Positions 11,281 to 21,800 of a stretch of 64,000 nt of DNA are shown piece after piece. The notes beneath the pieces were generated by a model. The model was not told the DNA's origin. It did no database searches and saw only the letters and a program-made list of their open reading frames with translations. How positions within the stretch are numbered: the stretch's first letter is position 1; each line of letters starts with the position of its first letter. The translations under genes and the position numbers were made by a program. The stretch is taken from contig JAESIW010000020.1 in the NCBI GenBank assembly GCA_016802295.1, positions 3,145,964 to 3,209,963 of the forward strand, read 5' to 3'. Origin of the DNA: Brachionus rotundiformis (taxonomy: Eukaryota > Rotifera > Eurotatoria > Ploima > Brachionidae).

Positions 11281-11865
11281 ACAATTAGAATTAATTTTTT
11301 GCTTTTATTTCGTAGTTAATAAATACTGCATTTTTAATCTTTATTTTTAATAAATTTTTACAGTTAGGTTCTAAATTATAGAATAGTCTACCCTCGTTAA
11401 TCAACTCTTTGGTTCGAAAATTGTCGGAAACAAGATATTTCAGAATTAAGAAAAAATTAAAAAAGACTGGATAAAAGAATATTCTATTTACAATTTATAA
11501 ACAGTTTTCAATTAATGGAAATCTAAAACATAGATTGAAAAAAAAATTGAGAAAAACAATTTAAAATAAACATAAATAAATGCCTGAAGATGCTCCATAG
11601 GCATATCCGGAAAAAAAATCCGTAATCCGGATCCGTAGGGATAACTCAGTCTTCTATTAACTTCTAACAATAATTCATCCATTATTTGTTTTTAAAAAAC
11701 TAACTTTTATCACAAATTAATATGGACTATAAAAATAAATCCTTTTTTTTACTATAAGACAAAAGAAAAAAATTAATTTATGTGTTAGGATTACAGAATA
11801 AATTTAGTTAGTTCGCATGACAATGAAAAAACTTAAGTCCGAATTCAGAAATTATCCGACATAAA
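11281..11865. other. spacer and probable LINE 5' region
   Basis: No gene. Around 11600-11640 there are several closely spaced ATCCGG/ATCCGT words, which may be part of the LINE 5' UTR. The true 5' end of the LINE and its target-site duplication could not be located. Confidence 0.35.
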
Positions 11866-12684
11866 ATGTATTCTAAAATAAAATGTATATGTATGCCCCC
11901 AAGAAAAGAGAAAAATGTCGAGAGTGCTTCTCAGGGAGAAAGCCGTACCAAGAAACCTACCAACACGGAATTGATTTATCAATTGCTTGAAAGAGTTGAG
12001 TTTCTTGAACAAGAAAATAAGAATTTAAAAAAAGAGGTTTTTGATTTGAAGAAAGGGTTTGAGAAGCAATCAAACAGCAAAAGTTTCAATTCTAATACTC
12101 GTTCCAATGAGTCTTACTTAAATCTAAACAAGAGCAAAGAGGGAGCTGTTATTTTAAACCAAGTTAACATGGAGCAAAATGAAAGGACAAGAAGAGAAAA
12201 CAATTTAGTGATCTCTGGTTTAGAGATAGTGGAATGTCAAGACGAGATTTTGAGAAAACTGGAGGCTGATAGAGAAATTGTTAAGGTTTTAGAAAAAGTG
12301 GACAGCAGCATCACAGATGCATCGATGTTGAACAAAATAAGCATAATTAAAAAACGCAATGAATCGAGCAAACAACTGATACTCATCACTTTTAAAGATA
12401 AAAGTGTAAGAGACAACATATTAAAGAATAGCAAGAAATTAGCTGGAACTGAGTTCAAAAACACTGTGTTTGTCAACGCTGACCTGACCAGAGCCGAAAG
12501 AGAAATTGAGAGAGATCTAAGAAAAAAACAGAAGGAGGAAAACAGCAAGTAAACCAAAGAATTTACCAATTCTAAGTTTAAATTTGGTGAGTTTCAAAAC
12601 AAAGAAGGAAAAAATGTATATTTCTATTGGGGCAGGCGTAACGGTCAACTCAAGAGAATCTTCTGCGATCCGACTCAATTATAG
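11866..12684 (+). pseudogene. LINE ORF1 (coiled-coil nucleic-acid chaperone), broken
   Basis: Residues about 40-75 form a coiled coil (LLERVEFLEQENKNLKKE). A basic, charged domain follows with RRENNLVISGL, LILITFKDKSVRDNIL and NADLTRAEREIERDLR, the pattern of ORF1 proteins in CR1/jockey-type LINEs. A TAA at 12550 interrupts the frame. The same frame then continues with YFYWGRRNGQLKRI, the normal ORF1 C-terminus, to a TAG at 12682. ORF2 continues downstream in this same frame. Confidence 0.8.
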
Positions 12685-15600
12685 CAAAATTTACAGTCTT
12701 TAGACAGCAATGCAGCATCGTCTTCATCTTTATCTTCTCGGATTTCAGCACTAAATCTGGACAATTCATACACGCAATCAATTCAAGGTCCTGAATGCAA
12801 CGCTTTCGTTTCCAAAAATTGTGAAACTCCAGACTTGGACTCGAAATTGGTGGAGGATTTAGATTTTGATGATGTTACAACTATTAAAAATGCAATTAGT
12901 TCAAATTCAAGTCATATCATATCCAACTCTATGGACTATTATGGTCTAATGATCCTTTATACAAATGCGGGCTCATTAAATAATAAAATGCTGGAAATGC
13001 AAGAGTATGTGTCCGCTTTTGATCCGAGCGTCATCTGTGTCACAGAAACTTGGGCCAACGATGACTCAAACCTAGAGTTAACTGGCTATTGTATTTATAG
13101 AAAGGACAGAATTAATAGAGCAGGTGGAGGAGTGTGTATATACGTGAGGGATTCTTTAATGTCAAAGGAGATTGATAAGGCAACAGAAGTTGAAAGCGTC
13201 TGGTGCTTAGTCCAGCACGGACGCCAATCATTTCTATTCGGCTGCATCAAATATCAAATAGTTCGGCAGACGAAGCAAATAATGTAAATTCGTTTTTAGG
13301 CAATGCTAAAGCTAAATCAATCGAAATTAAATCAAATGGAATCGTTATAAACGGTGATTTTAACTACCCGGATATAAATTGGCTAGAAGATGGCACAGCT
13401 ATTTACGATACTGAGAACGAGTCATCAATGAAATCAAACTTTATTGAGACTATTTACGATAATTTTCTATTTCAAAATATTTCGGATTTCACTTTTTACG
13501 CAAGGAAAAGCCAATAAGCACGTTAGATTTAATTTTCACAGATTCAGATAGCTTAATCGATTAAATTGAACTAAGACCACCCTTGGCAGCACTCGAAAAT
13601 GGTCACTTATGTATAGGCTTCGGTATTGGTATAGGTGAGAAAAATCAAGCTACGAACTTCATATCGGGGAGGAAATTAGCTTATCAAAGAGCTGAGTGCC
13701 ATAAAATTGAATCAGAGCTGCTTGAACTTGATTGGCCTAAACTTCTGGTTGGAGACGCGAACAAGAATAACGAGATATTTCTGAATATCCTAAATGAATT
13801 CGTGAGGAAATGGACACCTTCAATTAAAACCAGGAAAGACAGGCCTAAAAACCCGAAATGGCTAAACAAAAGTTTAAAGAAGGATATTCGGCTCAAATTT
13901 CGTCTTTGGAGAAAAGTAATCGCAAGTAAATGGAAGGATCAGAGTTTATTTGATAGCTACAAGGATCAGTGTAAGCTGGTATCTAAGAGCAAAGCAAGGG
14001 CTAAGTCCGAGTTTGAAAGTGATCTAATAATAACGGCAAAGCATGAACCGAAGCTTCTTTATTCGTATATCAAGAGTAAACATTCAAAAAGTGGCATAAA
14101 ACTGCTAGTGCACGACTATAAGGAAGTAATAGATCAAAAAGAGATATGTGATGTATTAAACAGTCAATTTCACTCAGTTTTCCGTGAGGACTGCCCAAGC
14201 GACGTTGAGTATTTGCAGGATAAAATTATGAATGACATGATATTGAACTCAGTCAGCAGAAATGATTACTTTTCAGAGCCGATTTCTATACAAGAAGTGT
14301 CCAAAGTTCTGTCCGAACTGTGTCCATCCAAGGCTATCGGAAATGACATGCTACATCTATATATACTCAAAAAATGCCCCAGCGTAGCAGTTCCACTCAC
14401 AATCATCTTTAATCAATCGATTAGTACCGGCATAGTACCGTCTAAATGGAAAGAGGCAAACGTGTGTCCTTTGTTCAAAAAAGGCTCGAGAGCTTCAGCT
14501 GCAAATTATCGTCCAGTATCATTGACCTCTATTGCCAGTAAATTACTAGAGAAAATAGTTAAAGGAAGGTTCATGAAACATTTAATAGAGAATGAGTTGA
14601 TAAATGATTGCCAACACGGATTTGTTCCAAAGAAAGGATGCTTAAACAATCATTTAGAGGGCATGGATATAATTACAAACGCATTAAACAAAGATTTTTA
14701 CGTAGATGAACTGCTGACAGACGTTGCAAAAGCTTTTGACGCTGTCTCGCATAAGAAGCTCATATTTAAGCTCAGATGCTATGGAACACCGGAACTGTAC
14801 GTAAATTGGGTTGAAGAATTCTTAAAAGATAGGAAGCAGAGAGTAGTCATGGGTGAGCACGCATCGGAATGGCTTGAGGTGAGCAGCGGCGTCCCACAAG
14901 GATCAATTCTAGGTCCCTTGTTGTTCGTAATCTTTATTAATGACTTACCGGATATTTTCAAAAATCAAATGAGGCTCTATGCTGATGATAGCAAAATTAT
15001 CGCGGTCATTAAAAATGACGACGATATTAGCGAGTTTCAGGATGATATATATAGGTTACTCGATTGATGTAAACTATGGGGAATTAGCCTAGACTTTGAC
15101 AAGTGCGAGATTATCCACTTCGGTAGAAACCCTCGTAATCAATACAACTTTAAGCAAGAGGATGGAAGCCTATACCCGATCAGATCGGTCGAATGCGTGA
15201 AAGACCTCGGAATACATGTCACAAAGGATCTCAAATGGGCAACTCAAGTTGACTATTGTGTTGGCAAGGCGAATAGAAATTTAGGCTTATTAGCAAGCAA
15301 TTTTAGTCATTTAAACGCTGAGTTAATGAAAATTATCTATACAGTATTTGTGAGACCCCATTTGGAATTCGCTTTACCTGCCTGGAGACCATATCTATTG
15401 AAGGACATAAATAAAATGGAAAAAATTCAGAGACGTGCATTAAAATTGGCGCATGAGTTAAAAGACAAAGCCTACGATGAGCGTTTAAAGGCAGTTGGGC
15501 TGACTAGACTTTCCTTGAGGCAAGAAAGAGGAGACTTAATTCAAGTGTTTAAAATAGTAAAAGGTATCGACAGATACAAAATCGACGTCAGAGCTGCAGC

Positions 15601-15832
15601 CAACTGCATTAGCGTAGATTCAGCACAGAGCAGTCCAGCATATGGTACTAGAGGTCACAATATGCGCATTAATATAGAGCTGGTCAAGAATTGTCGGCAA
15701 AGATTCAATTTTTTCACAAATAGAGCTGGAAGAGTTTGGAATCAGTTACCGAGGTCAGTAGTTGAGTCTAAGTCAGTCAACATCTTTAAAGCAAGGCTAG
15801 ACAAATGGAATTCAGAAAGAGAGCTGCTATAG
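12685..15832 (+). pseudogene. LINE ORF2 endonuclease-reverse transcriptase, broken
   Basis: The APE-type endonuclease has YTNAGSLNNK, CVTETW and GGGVCIYV, then after a frame change NGDFNYPDINW. The reverse transcriptase (13583 on) has CPLFKKG, RPVSLTSI, LLTDVAKAFDAVSH, SSGVPQGSILGPLLFVIFIND and the catalytic LYADD. A TGA at 15065 replaces what is normally a Trp codon in the LxxWCxxW segment. The frame then resumes through the thumb and C-terminal region FVRPHLEFALPAWRP to WNQLPRSVVESKSVN. Frame changes occur near 13250 and 13510 and a stop at 13562. Catalytic Asp residues are intact. Confidence 0.88.
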
Positions 15833-15900
15833 CTTGATGCAAATCAGGCTCAGTAACAAGCCTATGGCCTGTTATCGCAGAATACTATTACTATTACTAA

Positions 15901-16402
15901 ACCAGAACCTAAAAGTGCTTAGCCATTTATAGCTTTCTATTATATTATTCATTAATATCTCATTATCAATTCGAGCTTTGAAACTGTGAATTATTTTAGA
16001 TACAGTTTTCTTGGTAAATTTATTCCATGATTGTGCAACTCTGTTTATCAAAATTCAGTTTGATTTTTATTTCTTTGCATAGTTTATAGTTTATTTTAAA
16101 TCATGTTTAAAATTAAAGGAAATTAATGGGCATTGAATAGTTTAATTTTTTAAATTAAATCTTCGAAACAAAGAAAAATTTAAATTGCTTTTTGAGTCTT
16201 TGATCGTTTATTTAAACAAAATAATTTTTTTACTAATAGAAAACTGATTTAGCTTATGAATATATTAAAAAAAGTATAACAGTTAATTTTTAGCAATCAT
16301 TTTTATTTATCTATTCAAATTTTTTTAAAAGTAAATATAAGAACTGCGAAAATTTAGAGATGATTGAAATGATAAATTTCGGCCTTTATTTTATCAGAAA
16401 AC
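15901..16402. other. gene-free spacer
   Basis: A/T-rich sequence between the LINE tail and the promoter of the first small peptide gene. Nothing recognisable was seen on either strand. Confidence 0.5.
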
Positions 16403-16416
16403 TTTATCTAAAGTGA
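16403..16416 (+). promoter_or_regulatory. GATA-like motif shared with the paralogous peptide gene
   Basis: TTTATCTAAAGTGA, 150 bp upstream of the peptide A start codon. The paralogous gene on the other strand has TTTATCAAAGTGA about 110 bp upstream of its own start. TTATC is the complement of a GATA-factor site. A second TTATC lies about 12 bp upstream. Functional role is inferred only from the sharing. Confidence 0.4.
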
Positions 16417-16516
16417 GTGATTAAATTACATAATGTAAGAACCAATGATGAAGCTTTACCAATTAAAAAGTACCGTTTTTAAACAATATTTAAAAGCCAA
16501 GGTCAATTATTTTCTC

Positions 16517-16522
16517 TATAAA
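16517..16522 (+). promoter_or_regulatory. TATA box of peptide gene A
   Basis: TATAAA 44 bp upstream of the ATG at 16566, with initiator-like TCAATTTT at about 16530. This predicts a very short leader, as is common for highly expressed secreted-peptide genes. Confidence 0.55.
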
Positions 16523-16565
16523 TTCTGCATCAATTTTAGTATGTTTCTCAAAAACTAAAACAAAA

Positions 16566-16793
16566 ATGAGAATTATTTACTTTCTTTTACTTGTATTGAC
16601 AATCATAATATCATTTTCAAATGCAGCAAGTAACTAGATAATTTAAAATTAATTCTCATTTTAAAAAATTTAATTTTCAAAAGCAATTAAGAAAGACCAG
16701 AAAAATGTCAAGGCTCCAAATAACAACCAAGCTGATAATACATATTTTGGAAAGGGATGGAACTTCAAGAAGAACAAGAAATACCCATACTAA
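16566..16793 (+). CDS. small secreted cationic peptide A, unknown family
   Basis: Two exons (16566-16629 and 16684-16793) joined over a 54-bp phase-1 intron encode 57 residues. Residues 1-20 are a textbook signal peptide (MRIIYFLLLVLTIIISFSNA). The mature part is about 37 residues, Lys-rich with few acidic residues and no cysteine, and ends FGKGWNFKKNKKYPY. A paralogue on the opposite strand at 17800-18030 has the same layout: signal peptide, intron at the same Thr codon and phase, exon 2 of exactly 110 nt, and 13 of the last 15 residues identical. That conservation argues strongly for a real gene. I do not recognise the family. Charge and aromatic content would fit an antimicrobial or signalling peptide, but that is speculation. 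Confidence 0.8.
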
Positions 16794-17279
16794 TTAAATT
16801 AAAACTTTCATATTGAAAAGTTTTATTTGACTTTAAATTTTATTAATTAATTAATTAAATTTTTAAATTAAACTGATTACTTTTTTTTAATAAATTAGCG
16901 AAAATAAAAATAAATAAATTAGTATTTTATTATTTCATAATATTGAACAATTTTTGCTCAAATCCTTACGAAGAACTCTGGTTTACCAATTATTATAACA
17001 AATCTAATAATAGGTAAATCAAATTTGGTTACAAAATGGTGAACCAAAACAGGATTAGGTGAACTTTATTTGGATCAGATTAAATAAAAAGTATTAATAA
17101 TTATAATCAATGGTAATTCTCAATCAAAGTCAATCCGATACGATACAATTTTATGCTTAATATTATTTTAAAGCTTTAAAAAACAAATCAAATTAATATT
17201 AATGAGACCTCGAAAAATCTCAAAATAGCCTACAGAGATTCTTCATTGTTCACAAAACCCGAGAACAAGATTTGCTCAA

Positions 17280-17640
17280 TAGGTAATAGGTAAGCCCATA
17301 GTTCAGGTAAAGCTAAACTCTCGGGTACAAGTCTCCTCATGGATGCTTCGAAACACACTCTAGACTTCAAAGGCAGAGAAAGACTTTGGAGGAACTTTCT
17401 CAAACCATATCAAAGCTCAAGTAAACAAGGTCATCTCTAGGACACTTAAAGAGATCACCAAATTCTAAAATATCATCACGTTCAATACACCTAATTGTGC
17501 ATTCATCAGACCCCATTTTGAACTTGTCTAGATTGCATTTTTAAATAGATATTCATGATATGCGGCAGTTCAATGGTCTCCTTACACCGCTAAAGGTCGT
17601 AACATATTTGAATAAGCACAAAATAAAATGCAATCTAAAA
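17280..17640 (+). mobile_element. decayed LINE reverse-transcriptase C-terminal fragment
   Basis: Broken plus-strand frames read NKVISRTLKEITK, then IRPHFELV, then VQWSPYTAKGRNIFE and QNKMQ. These match the post-RT region of LINEs (FVRPHLEFAVQxWSPY..., EKVQRR). Several stops interrupt it. It lies between the two small peptide genes. Confidence 0.7.
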
Positions 17641-17799
17641 ATACTAAATTTTAAATATAATTTCTTTATTAATCTTCTCTCATAAATGGTGAGGTAATTG
17701 TTTGAAAATTTACTATATCAGTTAATGAAAATATGGGTGAAAATTCATTAGTTTTGATTAAGATTTTTATTTTGAAAATTAAAAAAAAATTACATAAAA

Positions 17800-18030
17800 T
17801 TAATAAGGATAAATTTTCATTTTTTTAAAGTTCCATCCTTTTCCGAAAAATTCTTCATTCCCAAGCTTATGTTGCTTTTGCGTATTAAATCTTCCTTTTA
17901 GGTGTAAAGCTTTTAATAAAATAATTAGAGATTTTAATAATTAAACGATTAATTCATTACTATTTTTTGCTTCTGAGGCCAGCGATAGAAATACTGCTAC
18001 CAAAAATGTAACCAAAAAAACTAATTTCAT
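17800..18030 (-). CDS. small secreted cationic peptide B, paralogue of peptide A
   Basis: Two exons (18030-17961 and 17909-17800) encode 59 residues. The N-terminus MKLVFLVTFLVAVFLSLASEA is a signal peptide. The mature part of about 38 residues is basic and cysteine-free and ends FGKGWNFKKMKIYPY. The 51-bp intron is phase 1 and splits a Thr codon, exactly as in peptide A, and exon 2 is also 110 nt. Upstream of the common C-terminus the mature sequences differ (LHLKGRFNTQKQHKLGNEE against a KKDQKNVKAPNNN-type stretch), so the conserved tail is probably the functional part. The gene is convergent with peptide A, with about 1 kb containing LINE debris between them. A TATTTAAGG word about 40 bp upstream may act as TATA box. 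Confidence 0.8.
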
Positions 18031-18128
18031 CTCTGTAAATTTATTTTTTAAAAACTTTCTAAAATTTCAACCTTAAATACTAAATAAGATGGTGTTAATA
18101 TCTCAGATGGTTACTAGTACATACTGAT

Positions 18129-18152
18129 TTTATCAAAATTCACTTTGATAAA
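18129..18152 (-). promoter_or_regulatory. palindromic GATA-like site upstream of peptide gene B
   Basis: TTTATCAAA (18129-18137) and TTTGATAAA (18144-18152) form an inverted repeat with a 6-bp spacer. On the minus strand the first half plus spacer reads TTTATCAAAGTGA, shared with the region upstream of peptide A. Confidence 0.4.
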
Positions 18153-18879
18153 ATATAATTGACCCAAATAAATAAAATTTTTTTAGAAACCCTTTGTCAA
18201 ATTCTCATTTTGAAGAGTATTGACACATTAATGTTTTAGTTTACAATATAATTTTAATTTGAATTCAAACTGATTTTCGAATTTTAAATCAACAAAATGC
18301 CCATGTTTTATCTTACTCTTAAGTTTAATATAACATTTGTTCTATAGATAAATCATTCATATTGATAAATTTTAAAATATTTGATCATTAAAAACATCAA
18401 ATAAAAATAAAAAATTAATTGATTTAAGGCGAACTAATTTTGATATACCACAGGACTTGATTTAAATTCTTGTCTAATGTTAATTAGACGAAATATGTAG
18501 CTACAATTATTCTTTGATCCGTTCAAAAATATGGTAACATTAAGGGACACAAGTTTTGACCACAGATTATAAAATTAGAAAAAATTAAATTAGTAATAAT
18601 TTATTTTCGTTGGATAAAATTTTTCATGGGTCGGTCTTACATTTCCATATTTTTATAAAGATTCAAGTAAACTAGAATTTTTTAATTTTCATTTTCCAAA
18701 CCAATTTTTGTAGAATTTATAACCAATAAATAATGATGTGAATATTTTAACAATTTTATTATGAAATAGGATTTTTTAAAATTGGGTTTTTAAAATTTAA
18801 AAATTGAATATTTTTAGAAAATAAAACTCTTTTTAAAAAACATCAAAAAACATGTACACACAAAATAAGTTTACATTAA
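18153..18879. other. gene-free spacer
   Basis: A/T-rich sequence between the peptide B promoter and the 3' end of BAZ2. No coding or RNA signal was recognised; the BAZ2 3' UTR is expected at its right edge. Confidence 0.5.
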
Positions 18880-21800
18880 TTAATCGAATAATTTAAGCCA
18901 TTTGGTTTCAAAAATCGCTCGCAATTTGTGACCAGCTTGACCAATTTGACTATCATCTTCATTAAAACATTCACAGTTATCAAATATAAGCCTACAATCA
19001 TAAGCAAATTGTTCTTTATTTTCGTACGATTTGCTTTTTAGCTTTTCTTTAATTGTATTAAGATCTATCGGTTGTTTTATTATCTCATAATAATCTGGAT
19101 ACTCTTTCTCATTAACTTTTATCATAAAATAGTTCGAATACTTATTCCTAATCAATTCATTAAGTAAAATGCGACATTTGTACAAATCAGTTTCCTTTTG
19201 TTGCTTAATTTTCTTAAGAGTTAGTCTTTCAGTGAAAGAGCTCATTTTTTTGGCAGAAGCATTGGCTACTTCAGATCCTTTTTCTGGTTCATTCTTATTT
19301 TTTTTTAGATTTAGACAATCAGCATAATTATTGTTCTCTGGAAAAGGATGTTTTCGTTTTCGTCCTCTCTTTTTTGGCACTTTTTCCAAGGCGTCTAGTT
19401 TAGCTTCCTCCGACTTCACATTCTTGATTTTGTTCTTTTCAAAGTAAAAATTAATTCAATTTCATAAAGATATTTTTTTCTATTACCGATAAACAATTTA
19501 TACAGTGCCATTTAAAAGTTGTTTTGAAAAATTTTGCATTTGGCATGCATTTACCATGAAAAATACACGAACATTTTTCACATTTATTTAGAATTTGCTT
19601 CTCATTTTCACTAAAGACCGCACTATCTCGGCCACAAACATAACACATTTGTTTATTACCCAAAAATTTACTTATACATTTAAAACAATACCAATCTCCG
19701 TCAGGAACACTTGTTAATATTGAAAAGATTATTTGATGATTTTAAATCACAGTAATTAGTCAGAAATTTTCTATATAAGTATAATGTAAATCTAATACTT
19801 CATTAATTTTTTACTTTTTTATATATTTATGCTGGTTCTAAAAATTTTTTGATTTCTTTTCTAGTTCTTATAGTAATCTTGTTAATTATTTAATCAAAGA
19901 CTATATCATGTGACTGAAAGGAAGGACTAGGTATCCATTCCAGACGGCCGACTCTGCCTAAATTATATTTTAAAATAAATAAGTAAATAATAAATACTTC
20001 ATAAATACAAGGAAAAGCTTCATTTTTATTTAACTCAGATCAATTTATTATTTTTTGATAAAAGAAACACATTATTGATTTTAATTTTAAGGTTTTTAGA
20101 AATTTTATTCACTCAGGGTTAATTGGTCAAGATTTAACTTAAAATTATATAAATATTTTAAATGAATTTTTGTTTAAAAGACTATTTAAGCAAAATTTGA
20201 CCGCCAAAGTTTTTGCGTCATGTACAATTGTCAAAACTCGTTGTGAAGAAACAGAATCATTTTACACAAAATAGTCATTAGATTAATAAAATAAAAAAAT
20301 TTTAAAAACTTGGTATAGAAATTTGGTAAAATATTTTTAATAATATTTTTATTTGTTTATTCAAGACTTACCGTTCTATCTTTGGAACAAAACAGTATGT
20401 ATGGTAGCCTAAATCACAGTTATCACAAAGCAAAAGGTTTTCTTCATTATTGTCCAGACCACATATGTGACAACTTGCTTTCATTATTGACTTATCCCAT
20501 TCAATATATTTGTTTAATTCATGTAAATATAGCATTATTTGACTGGATGACTTGGAGTTGTTGACCAAACGCCTCCATCTAAGCAACTCTTCAGTTGCAT
20601 TAAGATTGATATCCTCTTTTCGATTAACATCTATTTTCTTCATATAGGCCCGTATATCTTGGTTTAATTTAAGTGACATATTTATTTTGCTATTATTCAT
20701 CTTTTGCTCAACTTTATCCAAAAGAAGCTGGTCAGCCTCATTGCTAGTTTTTAATTTGTAGTTGCTGAGCTTTTTTTTTGATGAAAAAGGATATCGGAGA
20801 TAGCGTTTATCAATTGATCTTTCCAATTTTATCAATCGTTGTCTCGCTAGGATGATCGATTGGTCATCATCGGATGCTTCAGAATCACAATTGGACTCTT
20901 TTTGGAGATTTTGTGGTAGCTGAAGATTGGCATTGTATACCTTATTCTCGAAGCTCATTATTTGCTTTAAAACTTTGGTCTTTTCACTACGGATCGGTTT
21001 CACTAAATTAGAGTCCATATATTCTCCGAAATTTTCATCTGGATCACATTGGTCAACAAGATTTAAATTTTTAGCCAAATTTTTTTCCCTAAATCCATGA
21101 GTGGACAATGAGCTAAGTATATCTGAACAACTTTTTTCCCAAATCCACCATTTATCACTTGATCTTACCTCTCTACTCAGATAAAATGAAGGAATTTGAG
21201 TCCGATTCGAACTCCAAAATAAATTTTTGACAAGAATTTCAATATCACTAAAGCTCAAAGACAAAAAATCAGCCTGGTCACTCTTTATCTTTAAACTAAA
21301 AGGCTCCTCAACTAGCTCAATCAAATGAGAAAATTTTTCAATTATGCTTTCACTTTCTAAATCAGTTTCCACACGATCAACCAAGTCAGACAGCACATAG
21401 TTGACATCTTGGCTCAAACAACTTCTATCTAGTAAATTATTTTGGTAATTGGATTCAATTAAGATTGGCTTGAAACTGTTCAATTTCCAATATAGTCGTT
21501 TATATCGGTCTTGGCCCAAAAATTGTCCTGAACGAAGCTGTCGATGTAAGCTTGAGATTTCTCTTTGGGCTATTTGCTTTTTCTCATGCATTTTTTCATC
21601 CATTTCTGACGAGTGACGAATCTTGTGGTTTATCTGTATCTTATCTTGCTTAAGTTTGTTTAGCTTTTCAATTATGTCCTCAATAAACTCTGATATCAAA
21701 TTTGGTCTTCTTGATTCCTGATCTGTAGTCGAATTTTGCAAAAATGCCGAATTCTGAAGTAGATCGTCTGTCAAATGGGCTAAAACTGATGCCTTAGTCT

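Larger units (their letters stand above)
11866..15900 (+). mobile_element. near full-length non-LTR retrotransposon (CR1/jockey-like LINE), inactivated
   Basis: ORF1-like coiled-coil protein, then an AP endonuclease and a reverse transcriptase, ending in an (ACT ATT)n simple-repeat tail at about 15880-15900. In-frame stops lie at 12550, 12682, 13562 and 15065, and reading-frame shifts near 13250 and 13510, so this copy cannot make its proteins. Sparse disruption of otherwise well-kept motifs suggests fairly recent insertion. Same strand as the MMP gene just upstream. The clade (CR1, jockey or related) is not settled. Confidence 0.92.
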
